NCBI GenBank assembly: GCA_950097015.1
Contig: CATNEN010000033.1
Coordinates: 1,488,001-1,552,000, forward strand
Reading direction: 5' to 3'
Origin: Macrostomum hystrix
Taxonomy: Eukaryota > Platyhelminthes > Macrostomidae
DNA: 64,000 nt
The position numbers and the translations under genes are program-made. This document shows positions 34,292-46,784 of the stretch, one piece after another (positions within the stretch are counted from its first letter, which is position 1; each line of letters begins with the position of its first letter). Below the pieces are notes generated by a model. The model was not told the origin of the DNA, did not search any database, and worked only from the letters and a program-made list of their open reading frames with translations.

Positions 34292-34442
34292 TGAAGCTTC
34301 ATTGGATGTGACTGGATGAATTCCTATAGGTTGAATAAAATCATAGGAAACTAATTTGTGTACAAAAAGCTACGAAAATATTTGACGATTTTAGACGAAA
34401 TTAGAACCGAAAAGAAAGGACAACTTCATTTTTTATCAGAAA

Positions 34443-34545
34443 CGGGATCCCCGATCCCGGATCCCCGATCCCGGATCCCCGATCCCGGATCCCCGATCCC
34501 GGATCCCCGATCCCGGATCCCCGATCCCGGATCCCCGATCCCCTA
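34443..34545. repeat. 14-bp array ggatccccgatccc
   Basis: About seven perfect copies, each with a BamHI-type GGATCC. Perfect identity suggests recent expansion. Confidence 0.95.
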
Positions 34546-34559
34546 AATGGACTAATGCA

Positions 34560-36208
34560 CTAAATGGAATAATGGACAAATGAATGCGTATAAACCTGAC
34601 ACAAAGTGCGATATACTTACATAGCTTGGAGTGTCTCGCCAACACAGTTCAGTTCTTGCAGTCGGAAAATAATGCAGCACATTGCTTGAACAAGAAGAAT
34701 TCTATTTCAAAGCTGTTCAAGTTTAACATGTCGAGACAAACTGCGGCTGACAGAAATCGTGGCTTGGACTTGGTCTTGACTCCAGTCCCAGGTAGCTAAC
34801 TTCCTCTTCCTCTTCTAGTAAAACTACCAAGCCAAGAGTGGATTTAATTCCCTGATCAGTTTTTTTAAATGGATCAGCCGAAACGTGGCACAGATTTCGG
34901 CCCTTATAAATATGCTGCCGCTAATCTTAAATCTGGACCTCTAAAATTTTCCAGTCTTCAGCAGGATTGAAAGAGAAATCCAGAAGTTTCCCAAGCTGAT
35001 AAGCTGCTCGATAGAAAATAGTTCTGTATTTTCTATATATATTTATGCTTTGCTTAAAATTATATTTTATAAAATCTTGTGAAAATTTGGCTAGCAAAAC
35101 AATGAATTTTTTGTAGTACCTAGAAAGCATAGCTCATTACCTGTTTGATTTGCCATAAATGTTACAATTTTCAATTTATTCACGTTTTCTTGCGAATTTT
35201 TTGTCTAACTAAAATGGTAGCCAACTGAAAGATCACAATATTCGAGTAAAACGTGCTCGTTCGGATGTGTAAATTTGTTAGTGAAAATTTGTTAGTGGAA
35301 ATTTGTTAGTGGAAATTTGTTTGAGTAAATTTGTTTGAGTAAATTTGTTTGAGTAATCTTGTTTTTGTAAATTTGTTTCTGTAAATTCTTTATTATGTAA
35401 ATTTGTGTATCAAATACTCATTCACCTTTACTTAGTAGCGGCTATACTAGCGGGGAGGAGGACAAGTCACTTTGTTTATTTAGATTGTCGAAAAAGATTT
35501 TGCGGCCACTGATATATGAATAAACGGGAGTTATAATTTTATATATGTTTGGGACGAATATATATGTTTTGCTTAGAGCTCAGCTATTATCGCCTAAAAC
35601 TCAGAACTGCTCGATTTCTATCAGAGCCATAACTTCTTCTCTCTGCTAGACCGGGTGAGGCTGGGAGAAAATGATTTACATCTCACTTGCACTTGCAGTT
35701 CTCTATGGTCTGGTTGTTTATTTAATTTTTTTGTATCTCTCTCGCAGCTCACTCTTCTTAAAAACTTAAAAACTAAAAGTTTGCTTCAAACGTTGGCCAT
35801 ATGGATGAAAGAGCATTCGAGCGTTCTTCAACCCCGCTAACATTTGAATCGCTACTTTCAAGCATAGATGGTATCTTCCCGATACGATCTTTGCTTTTAA
35901 GTGTGATATCAAAAAATTATTCCTCATTCATTCCTCAGAGTCCAGGACAATAAATACTTGTGTGTCTCGTTTAGTGATTGAGGCGATGCCGAGTCAATTA
36001 TTTTTTCATAATGTGGTGGCCAATTTCAGCAAGCTGCCATGCAAATAATGTTTAGCATTATTGGCACGGAGCCGTGTGGATAAAGTCGGCAATATTCGTA
36101 CGGGACACCGTGCTGAATAAGCACTGCCAAAAATATAAATGCATGGTACGGGGTTAATATTAAAGACGAACCACGTATAATTTGGACATAAACTCTTTTC
36201 TGAATTTG
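34560..36208. other. AT-rich region before the tRNA gene
   Basis: No gene recognised. A weak gtaaatttgtttga-type repeat lies at 35275-35400. Open frames here are short and look random. Confidence 0.4.
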
Positions 36209-36280
36209 GAGCTCGTGGCGCAACGGTAGCGCGTCTGACTCCAGATCAGAAGGTTGCGTGTTCGAATCACGTCGGGCTCA
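36209..36280 (+). tRNA. tRNA-Trp (anticodon CCA)
   Basis: A 72-base tRNA gene without intron. Acceptor arms GAGCTCG/CGGGCTC pair, including one T-G pair. The D arm is GCGC-AACGGTA-GCGC, the anticodon arm TCTGA-CTCCAGA-TCAGA with CCA at 36241-36243, and the T arm GCGTG-TTCGAAT-CACGT. Discriminator A at 36280. The Pol III terminator (six T) starts at 36286. It closely resembles animal tRNA-Trp. Confidence 0.97.
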
Positions 36281-36285
36281 AATAA

Positions 36286-36291
36286 TTTTTT
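36286..36291 (+). terminator. Pol III T-run terminator of tRNA-Trp
   Basis: Six T residues six bases past the tRNA end, followed by a second T5 run. Confidence 0.8.
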
Positions 36292-37641
36292 ACATTTTTC
36301 ATTTTTGTCACGTTTTGCAGCTTGGAAGACACTCGACAGAAATTAGTCTGCAAACCAAACTGGTCCAACGAAGTTATGCTTTTACTGATCAAAGGCATTT
36401 ATTCAAAGTAAAAAATTCTTGACCGATATGTTTCGAAATATACATATACTATATCACTATTCTGGAATGCGCCGTAAAGAAAAGCTGGATAGCCCACATA
36501 TTCTCTGCTCAAAAGTCAAGTATAAATAGTGATACAAATGATTTTGACTACGTTTACTTTAGGAAATGTCGTATGTTACTGTTCAAGTAGCAGCCACAGA
36601 TACCATCTGTGGTAGCAGCAGGCCATGGAGGGTGAACAACATGCAAAGTTGATAAACTCAAAATTTACGCTTTTTATTGGTAAGTTAGTTAAAACAATAA
36701 AAAGCTAAGTAAAAGAAAGTAATTACTTTTAGTTGTTGTTACTTTTCAATAAAATAAACAAAAAATTGTTTTGTTAGTTTCATGAGTTTTTGCACTGATT
36801 ACATTAGGTAAAAATTAGCGTCTACCAAAATTTTAAGTTACCCTTCACAATACAATTTTTTATCATTTACATACTCGGCGCCATTCATTGTTTAACTTTT
36901 TTACTGTAGGTTCTTGGTTCTTGTAGCTGCCCAGAAGGTACTGGTACTAAAATATTCTGGGACAGTCAATGAAATAAACGCTAAGCTAACTTTACCAGTT
37001 GTATGTAACTACTTGATTAAATTCGGAATTAACTAGGCTTAAGGTTCTGTGAATTTTTCTTAATTATTGCATGTCTTACTTAGAAGAGTACTTGGTAATT
37101 TTTAATACCTTTGTTTCTCCAATGATTCCAATTTGCTTCCTTTGTTAGCTTTCAAGTTTTTAAACAATTTATTAAGGAAACAGCGTGGAAACATAATGCT
37201 TGAATACGAAATCTGCAAATCATAGTCTTGATTCTTGGTAAATTAAAATTAGCTTTTAAACCTGCATAGAAATAATTTATTTTTTGTACACTAGACCCCC
37301 ATGCCACTCGTAGAAACCAATTTATTTGACAAAATAAGTGCACTGAAAGAATTGAAACTGTTGTGGGATCTTCTGTTTACATATTTTTACCTTCAGTTCT
37401 TTATACTTCGGCTATAATATATATAATCGGAATATAATCGGCTTTTTGTTTTGAGCCAAACTTTGCGTTAGCAACTTGCATCAAAACAGATCTAAAATTA
37501 TATGATGGTTGATCTTAGAGACATTTTTTATTTAAAAAAGGACATGTGAATAATGTCTTGTCACATTTCCAGTAGTTATCACCAATATTATTGGCTTCAT
37601 GACTTAGCTAAACATATAATTCACGAAATAAAAGACCGAAA
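36292..37641. other. AT-rich region between tRNA-Trp and the NACHT-WD gene
   Basis: No gene or array recognised. A small palindrome ccacagataccatctgtgg lies near 36594. The promoter of the NACHT-WD gene is probably near 37400-37640. Confidence 0.4.
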
Positions 37642-40600
37642 ATGCAACGCGTCACGAGGCAAAAAAAGAATAATTCGAAGCAGCAAGGCCTACGGATGCC
37701 GCACGCAAATCCACTCCTTCGATTCAAGGCCGTGGCAGCCATGGCACCTGCATTCATCAGCGAGGAGCAAACGAGGGAGAATTTGTTTCGGCACTTGCTC
37801 TGCGGCCATATGGACGACCTGCCCAAAAAGGACACAAAATCTATTCGCATCTTCATCAGCTCAACATTCTCAGGTAAATTTCACCCAAACTTTTGATACT
37901 TTGCTGGTGATCAAGGAAGGGATAAATTTGTAAATGCCTTCAAGACTGGTTATTGAGGAAATATTTTGTGGATGGAGCGAAATCATTCACAGGCTCACAG
38001 CTAAAGCTACTTGATTATAATCCGGAAAGTTTTGCTGCATCAAGTCGAATACTCAGATTTGCCACACCGTCCTGCTACTCACAATTGTCCAGACATGGCC
38101 GAGGAGAGAAACGCACTGATGAAAACCGTGTACTCCAAAATGAAGGAGTTCTACCGTGATCACTATGGTCTGGCGTTCCAGGTAGGAAAATTTTTAACAG
38201 AGCAGCTCTCGTTGTGTACTTTCCAGTGCCAAGGCTCCCCAAAGCAGCCTCCAAAAGCTTGTTTTACTTCTTGGCGTAGATTGTGGACATGCGCTGGGGC
38301 ATCCAGGAGGCGGCCTCCTTCGATCATCAGGCGTCGGAGATGTGCTTCAACGAAATACAGAACTGTCAGCGGCTTTCCAGTGGTCCGCACTTTATGGTGA
38401 GACAAACAGCATATGGTGTATTTTCTTAATCAGGTAGCCTGTTGGTGACTAAAACATAGCATAAATGAAATCCGAAGACGAGAAAGCGAAGTAAAATAAA
38501 ATGAAGTGAGGCTTTTGTCCTGCTTTTTCCAGCGGACACTCATCCAAACTGGCCCATTCCAGCCAACTCATTGCCTGAACCAATCTTAATTATGCGCCAC
38601 TGGGTGCCACTTTTCTAAAGCCCAAGTCAATCCGAAACCCAGACAATCCTAAGCCATCGCTATGGGAGCAAGGAGGCGCCAAACAGGCTGTCCGAGCAGG
38701 AGACCAAAATCCTGGAGGCTACCATGTCTGACCGGCCTGATGACCTGGCCCTCCTGCACCGCTGGTACCTGCGGGACGAGAACGGCCTCCCGCCGGTGTA
38801 CAACTTGCGCCCGCTGGAGACCGAGGCCGACCAGGCTGACTGGCCGCGGGACGGCCCAGCGCTGCAGAAGGCACTGGAGGTTGCGGCAAAGGCTGCGGTG
38901 ACCCGGGGCACGTTGACACAGGCGGGTGCCATCCGTTTCTGCACGTCCATCACGCACCAGGAGATTCAGCGAGGCGTGCTCGACGCTCATCCGGACTTGC
39001 AGCAATTCGCATTCGCCATATTTCGCAACATCGCCGACATTCAGCAGCGTCTGGACTGAAGGCGACAAGCAGGCCCAACGATTCGCCGATCCAGAGGCTT
39101 CTGATGAGCTGCAGGGGCTCCGCACACGCCTCCGGGCCCTCCTGTCCAAGGGCATCAGTGAGTACACTTTGAACTGGCAGGCGCCGAAGGGCATCGATCC
39201 GGATGTTCACGCCGAAATACCTATCTAGCATTGTTTCGGACTTTGAAACTCAGGTGAGTACTGCTTTTCTTATTGTTATCGAAACACAACAGCAAGAGAC
39301 TTAAACCAGACTCTGCATCAAATCCCCAGGTCCACCGTCTCGTTGAAGCATTCCGAAAGCGCAAGTCGGAGCTACAGGCGGATCCGCTGTACGCCGAGGT
39401 GCTGCAGCATGCGCACCATTGCGTTCGCTATGTGACAAACTTCCAAGGCCGGAAGGAGTTTCTCGATCAACTGCGAGACTACATGACTGGGGACTCGAGA
39501 CAGCCGCTGCTGATCTGCGGAAGCTCGGGCTGCGGCAAGACTTCTATCATGGCCAAGGCTGCAAAAAGCGCCCGCTCTTGGTTGCCTCTGGAAGAGCAAC
39601 CATCGGCTCTACTTCTGATTCGCTTCCTGGGCACCAGCCCTTCAACGTCTAGTATTCGTCAGACCATCAAGCAGCTGTGCCAGCAGTTGGCCGTGTTCCT
39701 TGGCTCATCGGAACTGCAGCAGGTGGCTGGAATGGACAGCTTCAGAGATCTGGTCAGCACGTTCTACGACTTTCTGCAGCAGCTGGGAAAAACGCGGCGC
39801 GTACTTCTCGTGCTGGACTCGCTGGACCAGCTGGATGCATCAGACTATGCCTATCAGCTGACTTGGCTGAGACCAGAGCTACCGCCAGGCTGCAAGATGC
39901 TGCTCAGCTGCCTGCCAACTCTGCACGGCATCAGGGAGAACTTCCTTCTGCTGCTGCCGAACCGAGTGCTTGATGTTCCACCGCTGGAGCCGTCTCTATG
40001 CGAAGAGATCGCCAAGGCTCGCCTGGACAAGGCGAAGCGCTGCCTCACCGAGTCTCAATGGGGCGCGCTGAGGACTGCATTTGCCAGCTGCTCGTTACCG
40101 ATCTACATCGGCCTAGTCTTTCGTCAGGCCCGCCGATGGAACTCGTACACTCCGCTGGACAAAACGGTACTGGAGCCGACTGTTGAAGGAGCTATTCGCC
40201 TGCTGCTGGGCCGTCTGGGCACTCGATACGGCGAAGTTCTGGTGCGAAATGCGCTCTCCTACGTGACGGCCTCTCGTACCGGTCTAAGCGACGCGGAGAT
40301 CGAGGACCTTCTGTCTCTGGATGATGACGTCCTGCGAGAGGTGTTCACGCACCACATGCCGCCGTTCATTCGCGTGCCGCCGCTGGCTTGGACCCGGATC
40401 AGGCAGCAGATCGACGACTATCTGGTTGAACGCGAGGCCGACGGAGTTACAGTGTTATTTTGGTATCACCGCCAGTTCTGGGAGGTTGCGCAGAAGCTCT
40501 ACCTCAGCGATGCGAGCCACCACAGGACCATCCATGCGCGAATTGCCGACTACTTCCTGGGCGAGTGGTCCGGAGGTCGGGAGAAGCCGTTCGAGTGTCC

Positions 40601-43600
40601 TGAGAAGGTCAAAGCTAAACTCGAGCGTGATGTGAGTCAGTACACTTTTTCTGTAGCTTTTTAAATCATTATAGACCCATCGTTTACATCTACTCAGTAT
40701 TAAGACAATAAGAGCAAGATTTGAGGGATACTATTCGTAATATTGAAAGGGCCTTCCGGTGCCCGTGGCAGCTGACCGGCAAGTCCCAGCTCAGCCGTTC
40801 GTACTTCGAGTCGAAGGCGGCACCAAGTACTACAATTTGCGCCGTATAAACCAGCTGCCGCGCCATCTAATCAAGAGCGGCCGAGTTGTAGACTTTCTTG
40901 ACCAGGTCGCCTTCAACCTGGACCACCTGCAGTCCAAGCTGGCCTCCAGCCGCCGCCACCAGCTCCTCATGGACCTGCACCAGTTCTTCGACTTAAAGAA
41001 GAAGGAGCGCGGCAGCGAGCAGAACGAGCTGGACCTCACTCGCATTTACAATGCCGTTCGCATCTCCGCCTACAGCCTGAGCCACAGTCCGCTCAGCTTG
41101 CCTGTGGACCTCTGCGGCCGGCTTCAGCCATTCGCTGCCCGGTCCAGACGAATCGGCGACCTGCTGGAGACGTGCAGGAAGACGAGTCCGCTGCTGCTTC
41201 CTGTTAATAATTGCCTGGACACTGGTAGCGGTTACACGCAGTGCACCATGCAGGTAATCAATCATAGGAATGACTCAAGGTTTCTTTTCAGGCACTAGTT
41301 CTAAGGGAGAAATATAAAGATTTACCTATTTGATTGACAGGTGCGACTGTCAATTGGCAATCTGTGCGAGGACGGCAAGATCTACGCTGTATCGCTGCAG
41401 AATAACACCGTGACGTGGTACGACCATGAGGGATCCGAGCTGAAGACCGTCGTCTCCGAGCGACCAGCCGCGTCGCACATCCGCTTTGTGTCCGTCCTGC
41501 CCACCAGCGGCTGCTTCTGCACAGTGGAGGAGGTGGCGCCGGACCAGTACCAGCTACTGCGGGCCAATATGCGCACCGGTGCTTGGAAGGTCCTGGTGCC
41601 GAACTTGCCAAACACGCTACCGTTGAAGTACTTTGCGAAGTCTGACGGAGGCTGCTTGGAAGCCACGGAGGGTCACATGATCTTCGCCAAGACCTTCTAC
41701 GCAACCTTACCCATCACTTACTGTCTGCTGAAGGCGGACCCTTTGCGCCACTTCTTATTCCGATCCTGGCCGATGCAGGTTGGCCAGAGCCTCATCAGTG
41801 ATAGGCGCCTGTTCTACATCGGCCATCGCGTGACGGATGAGGAAGAAGCGGCTGGCTTTGCTCGCGAACAGCCGCTGACGCCGCGCATTGTCGATCTGGA
41901 CACGTTCGAGGAGACTGAGATCGACTGCACCGGTCAGGGCCTGGCAGCCCATGAGCTGTCCAGTGACAACACCAACTTCTTCGACAATGGAGAGCTGCTT
42001 TTTCTGGTGACATTGAGCCCTGGCGGAGCCCTGCTCACATTCTACCTGTTCGGTCTGGAGCCCAAGGTTGAGCGACAAGCCCGACACGAACTCGAGCTGG
42101 ACGCTGCAGTGACCAAGCCGTTCATCACCAGCCTCGCCCGGACGGTGCCAACAGCTGTAGTCATGCTGACTGAGCCGCTTGGCGACCACATCGGCTTTCT
42201 GTGGTTTCCAGAGACTGCTCGGGTTAGTTTAAACGGCAGATGTGAAAATTTTACGGGCAATCCAAGGCTTTTGAGCTATTAGGCTGAAACCTTATAGCCC
42301 AACAGAGGGTTGTAGCCTAATAGTTAGAGCGTCAGACTCACGACTTGAAGGTCGGGGGCTCGATTCCCAACTCCATTTGTGTCCCTTAGCAAGTTCACCC
42401 AGCTGTGAAATGCATCAGGAGGGTGGTCCCTCTGTCTATGGACTAAACAGTCGAACGCAACATTCAGATGCGGCTGAGCTGTCGGTTGCACATCTTGCCC
42501 AATCAGGACAGGTGAAATCAAATCAAATCAAGCTTGAGTTGTTGGCGAGGCGAAATTTTTTACGGCAATCATTTTTAAAGAGAGAGCTCAGGGCCGTGTC
42601 CTGACAATGATAAAGCCACGGTAGATTTTTTTAATTACCTTCTCGCAAACAGTGGGTCAACTGTTGCCATTTATGATTCAGTGCCCACAACCACTTGCAA
42701 ATATGACTTTTATGAGTTGCTTGCGTCATGAGAGAGTAGGTCAGGCCACGGATGTTGCCATGAGTAAATAAAGTTCCTCATTCTCATTCATTCCTCATTT
42801 ATAGTGAATTGAGTGAATATGCTTCTGCGGTCCCACAGACGGTACCCGTCGCCTACCACCGCGTGCTAGACAAGTCCTACGAGTTGGACACGAACGCCAA
42901 AGTACATACAGTCTTGAACTGCCCGGTGCACGTCAGTGACGATGGCTCGCTGCTGCTGGTTAAGGCCAAGGCCTACTTCACCTTCAATGTGTGGTCGGCC
43001 AAGGACGGCAGCTTCCTACTGGCCCTGCGGGGCGTGTCCGACTACATCATGCTTGGCCAGCCCTACGGCACTGACTACCTGGTCATCAACACCATGCCGG
43101 AGCAGGGCGCGAACGCGTCCACTGTCCAGCTGAAGGTTTTCAACCTCAACAAGCTGGCCGGCCAGCTGTCCGAATTCGAAAGCAATTTCGTGACCAAAAA
43201 GGAGGAGAGGCGAGCCGAGTTCGTGCTGGACCCTCGAGAGCAGCAGCTCTGGAGCGGACACTTTGACAAGCGGCTTCAGGGCGGCGTCGTTTACTGCACC
43301 GACCTCGGCGGCACCGGCGCCAGGGAAACTAAGTTTCACGAGCCTCTCCCAGACGGCAAGGTTGACGCCTACGATGCCGAAGTATCCGCGGCAATGTCAC
43401 GTTTCAAGGACACCTGGAATGCGAAGCTCAATCAGCTGTGCAACTTCAATGATCTGGGGCAGCACGGCCTCACTTTGCGTCTGCTGCCGCGCTTTCTCCT
43501 GTTTGTCCTGCGCCTCGCCTCGCAGCCGACAGCGCCGGCAACCTTTGAGGTGCCTGACTCTCTGCAGCTGCCGCCTGAGAAGGACCGCAGTCGATCGACT

Positions 43601-46024
43601 CGCGCCCTGACGGATCTGCTGAGCAATCCTGACCTGCGGCTCGCCATCGTGTCCCACGCGGCCGTGCGGCCCTATCCGATCGGCTACTTCATGCACGGCT
43701 GCGACCAACCCTGGCTTCCGGCCGTTCCGCCTTCCGTGTTCGCCGTGATGGACGGATCCCGACTGCATCTGCTGGTTCGCGGCTCCGGTCGGGTGCAGGC
43801 ACCACGCCTGTCCGACATGCTGGACGGAAAACTCGACCTGTCACCCGACCTGTCCGACTACCTGTTGTGTCTCGACTTGGCGGGCAAGAAAGTCCAGCGG
43901 ATCAAGACCTGGCCGGTACCCATTGTTGGCGACCAGTTTGTTGGCCAGGCGAGGCGTGAGGTGGCACTTCAGGTGACTTCGACTTAAACGATGTCATTTT
44001 TAGGACTTGTTAGACAGTAAATTTATCAAATCTTCCAAGCATTTGCCAGCTAGAGTTCTAGGGTGTCCGAGTATCTGGGTGTCCGAGTATCTGGGTGTCC
44101 GAGTATCAAGGTGTCCGAGTATCAAGGTGTCCGAGTATCAAGGTGTCCGAGTATTAATGTGTCCGAGTAGCAATGTGTCCGAGTATCAGGGTGTCCGAGT
44201 ATCAATGTGTCCGAGTATCAGGGTGTCCGAGTATCAATGTGTCCGAGTATCAGGGTGTCCGAGTATCAATGTTTCCGAGTATCAGGGTGTCCGAGTATTA
44301 ATGTGTCCGAGTATCAATGTGTCCGAGTATCAGGGTGTCCGAGTATTAATGTGTCCGAGTATCAATGTGTCCGAGTATCAAGGTGTCCGAGTATCAAGGT
44401 GTCCGAGTATCAAGGTGTCCGAGTATCCGTGTTGTCAATGACTGAAAGTTCTATTCTAAATTTTCGTTCTCCCAAACCACAGGTGTTTGCGGAGGCCAGC
44501 CGCACCTGTCAGTACCTGGCAAACAGTGGAAAAGAGAAGTCACAGCAGTACCTGCCAGTCCTGCAGCAATTCATCACCACTCTGACCGCGCGCTGCCGCA
44601 GCTCCGCCGCCTTCCACATGTCAAACGGCGCCATCCTGCGCGAGCTGGACTCCTACCTCGGCTCGGAGAAGTCTGCCGAGGCGCTGCTGCATGAGCTCGG
44701 TGTCGACCTGTCGATTAGCGTCGCGATTGAGAGCCACCACGCCTGCCGACCGCGGCTGCTGCACTCGCGCCCCGGCAGGCCGGGCCAGCTGGTGCTGCAG
44801 CTGATGAGCGACTCGGTTGGCACCTACCGGAAGGCCTTCCGCCGCGACTGCATGGCCTGGCCGGGCCGCCTGATGGTGGTGGACGGCTCCAGCTACAAGA
44901 CGCTGTCTCTCAGCCGGACATTCGATGCCGGGGTGCTCTACCTGCTCCCGGACGGTGTGCATTGCGTCACCTACCGACTGAAGATCTTCAACATCGAGAC
45001 CGGCTTGATGGTGAAGGATCTGAGTCCCAGCCGGCCCGTCATCCTGTACGAGATGGTGCTCAGTCCGGACAGCGAGCTGCTGGTTGGCAAGCTGTACAAG
45101 CCGGCGCGCAGGATCAAGATAACTTCCGGGGTCAACGCCGGCCTCGACGAGTTCGTTGACCCGCCGAAGACTGTGCAGGTCGGTGCGCCAAGCCCAAACT
45201 CAAGTTTAGCCTGTGTTATGAGCATTATAGTTGTGAGCATAGGATTGGACATGGCTATTCTGATTGGTGGGATGGCTGCAAAGAGGAGTCGAGGAGAACG
45301 CAAATGCTGATTCTGGCCTCTCTAAGCCCCAATCTCTCTACAAGGCAAGACAGACAATTGACGAATTTTCGTGCAATTTATACTTAAATGAGCTAAGTGA
45401 GAATGTACTCTATCTGACGAAGCCAAAACCGATGTACAAACCCTAGGTGTGAGTGTGCCTGTACTCAGGGGTCAGTGGAATGGGTAGAATTGTCTCCTCA
45501 CTTTCTCCTATAGCAGTCGGATATAAAATAGCTTCCATATTCCACCACCGTCAGGCCTATCGGGTAGCTGACGGGCAGCAGGTGTTTAACTACCTATTCG
45601 AGACGGAGCCCTTCATGCTGCTGGTGCCATCAGCCAAGTACATGGCCATCCTGCTGCGCTACCATCCGGTGCAGCTCTACCGGATACCGCCGAGCACCGT
45701 GTCTTTGAAGGAGTCCCTGTCTAAACTAGCCGCTGATCAGTCGGCCTCCTCAACTGGGGACACCGCTGCCGCTGCCACCACCGGCACCGCCACTGAAGTC
45801 TCCGATGCCGATTACCTTCGAGGACTCAGTGAGTTTTGCGTCTGAAAATCATTGATAAGCACAGTATTGTTGAGATTATTCGATTGAAATTAAAACCAGT
45901 TAAAATTAAAACCAATTATATTCCAGATGACGTCCTGACCACGGCGCTGACTGAGGTGGCCAACAAGCGACCCAGCGATCCTATCGAATACCTGGCCAGG
46001 TGTCTGGTCCAGCTGTCCTCTTAG
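37642..46024 (+). CDS. NACHT and WD-repeat protein (NWD1/2-like) with C-terminal Dpy-30-like motif, eleven exons
   Basis: A STAND-class NTPase of about 1978 residues. Exons: 37642-37873, 38093-38181, 38280-38396, 38643-39253, 39330-40631, 40750-41253, 41341-42222, 42839-43972, 44483-45178, 45555-45828, 45927-46024. The N-terminal DUF4062-like part has [16 protein letters not shown] and [10 protein letters not shown], as in NWD and TEP1 proteins. Exon 5 holds NACHT: P-loop [10 protein letters not shown] and Walker [11 protein letters not shown]. Exons 7-10 are beta-propeller-like. The last exon reads [20 protein letters not shown] then YLARCLVQL, a Dpy-30-type helical motif. Phases agree everywhere except exon 4, which has two extra bases (stops at 39057-39059 and 39226-39228). 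Intron 7 holds a SINE and intron 8 a 16-bp array. Confidence 0.88.
42310..42531 (+). mobile_element. tRNA-derived SINE, copy 2
   Basis: Head tgtagcctaatagttagagc, B box GGCTCGATTCC (42357-42367), a shorter body than copy 1, and a simple tail (atcaa)n ending near 42531. It lies in intron 7 of the NACHT-WD gene, same strand. Tail plus tRNA head define it as a SINE. Confidence 0.88.
44062..44435 (+). repeat. minisatellite in NACHT-WD intron 8, 16-bp unit
   Basis: About 23 copies of gtgtccgagtatcaag with aatgt, ggg and taat variants. It fills most of the 510-base intron. The open frame that runs through it into exon 9 is misleading. Confidence 0.93.
45447..45500 (-). repeat. dispersed repeat family A, copy 2
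   Basis: The reverse complement reads gaggagacaattctacccat then tccactgacccctgagtacagg, matching copies at 13155 and 54471. It lies in NACHT-WD intron 9. Confidence 0.6.
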
Positions 46025-46784
46025 GCTGCGAATCTGCGGGCAGCCTGAAGCTCTGCGGTCTCACATTTCAACAATCAAGTCCGATTGGCCAATGACGTCC
46101 AAAAGACTTCAGGACTGAAAGAGCCTTAATTGCCCTTGTTGAAGACGTTTGACACTGGATATTTTCGCAAATACTCTCAGCCAAAGCAGTTTTTTATGAG
46201 CTTTAAACTAACTTTAGAAAGTACTTTTATCCGGATAATGGATGCCTTGTTTTAGCCAATTTAACGATTTTCCCGCCTTTTTTTCGCCGTTAAAAGCAAA
46301 CTTTACCAATTTTAAATTTTTAAATTTCATAACTGCACTTATTTTTTGTTACTAATTGCAACTGTTCTACAGCCTTGCTTTGTCGGTTATTTATATCGAG
46401 TTTTACACTGCCCATTCAGAGGCTAGGATGTTATTTTGAGTCGCTGACTCGACTCAATGCCTCGTTTTTAACTCTTAGCCTTGATATCTATTGTTTTGAC
46501 ACCTTGACACCTTGACACCTTGATGCTGTTCTTATTTTGATACTTTTGTTTTTACGAGTAATTGGTGGCCGTAGACTGACCATTATGGACTTCTGACCTT
46601 CAGTGATATTTTTCCTCAATAATGACAATAGTGATGATTTAGCTACTTGGACTGCTACTATATTGCAAAACTTTCTATCTTGAATGATAGAAAAATACCT
46701 TATTTCTGCTCTCAAGTCTCACCTTTTCGTCTGCCTCAGTTTCACGTAGCAATGCTTTAAGCATGAAAGTTACGAGGTAAGGAC
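46025..46784. other. 3' flank of the NACHT-WD gene
   Basis: AT-rich, no coding sequence recognised. Presumably holds the 3' UTR; no clear AATAAA was found. A short direct repeat acaccttgacaccttgac sits near 46500. Confidence 0.4.

Noticed and set aside
44207-44482. N-terminal extension of a protein frame through the 16-bp array into exon 9
   Set aside because: Array sequence is intronic; exon 9 begins after the CAG at 44480-44482, in phase with exon 8.
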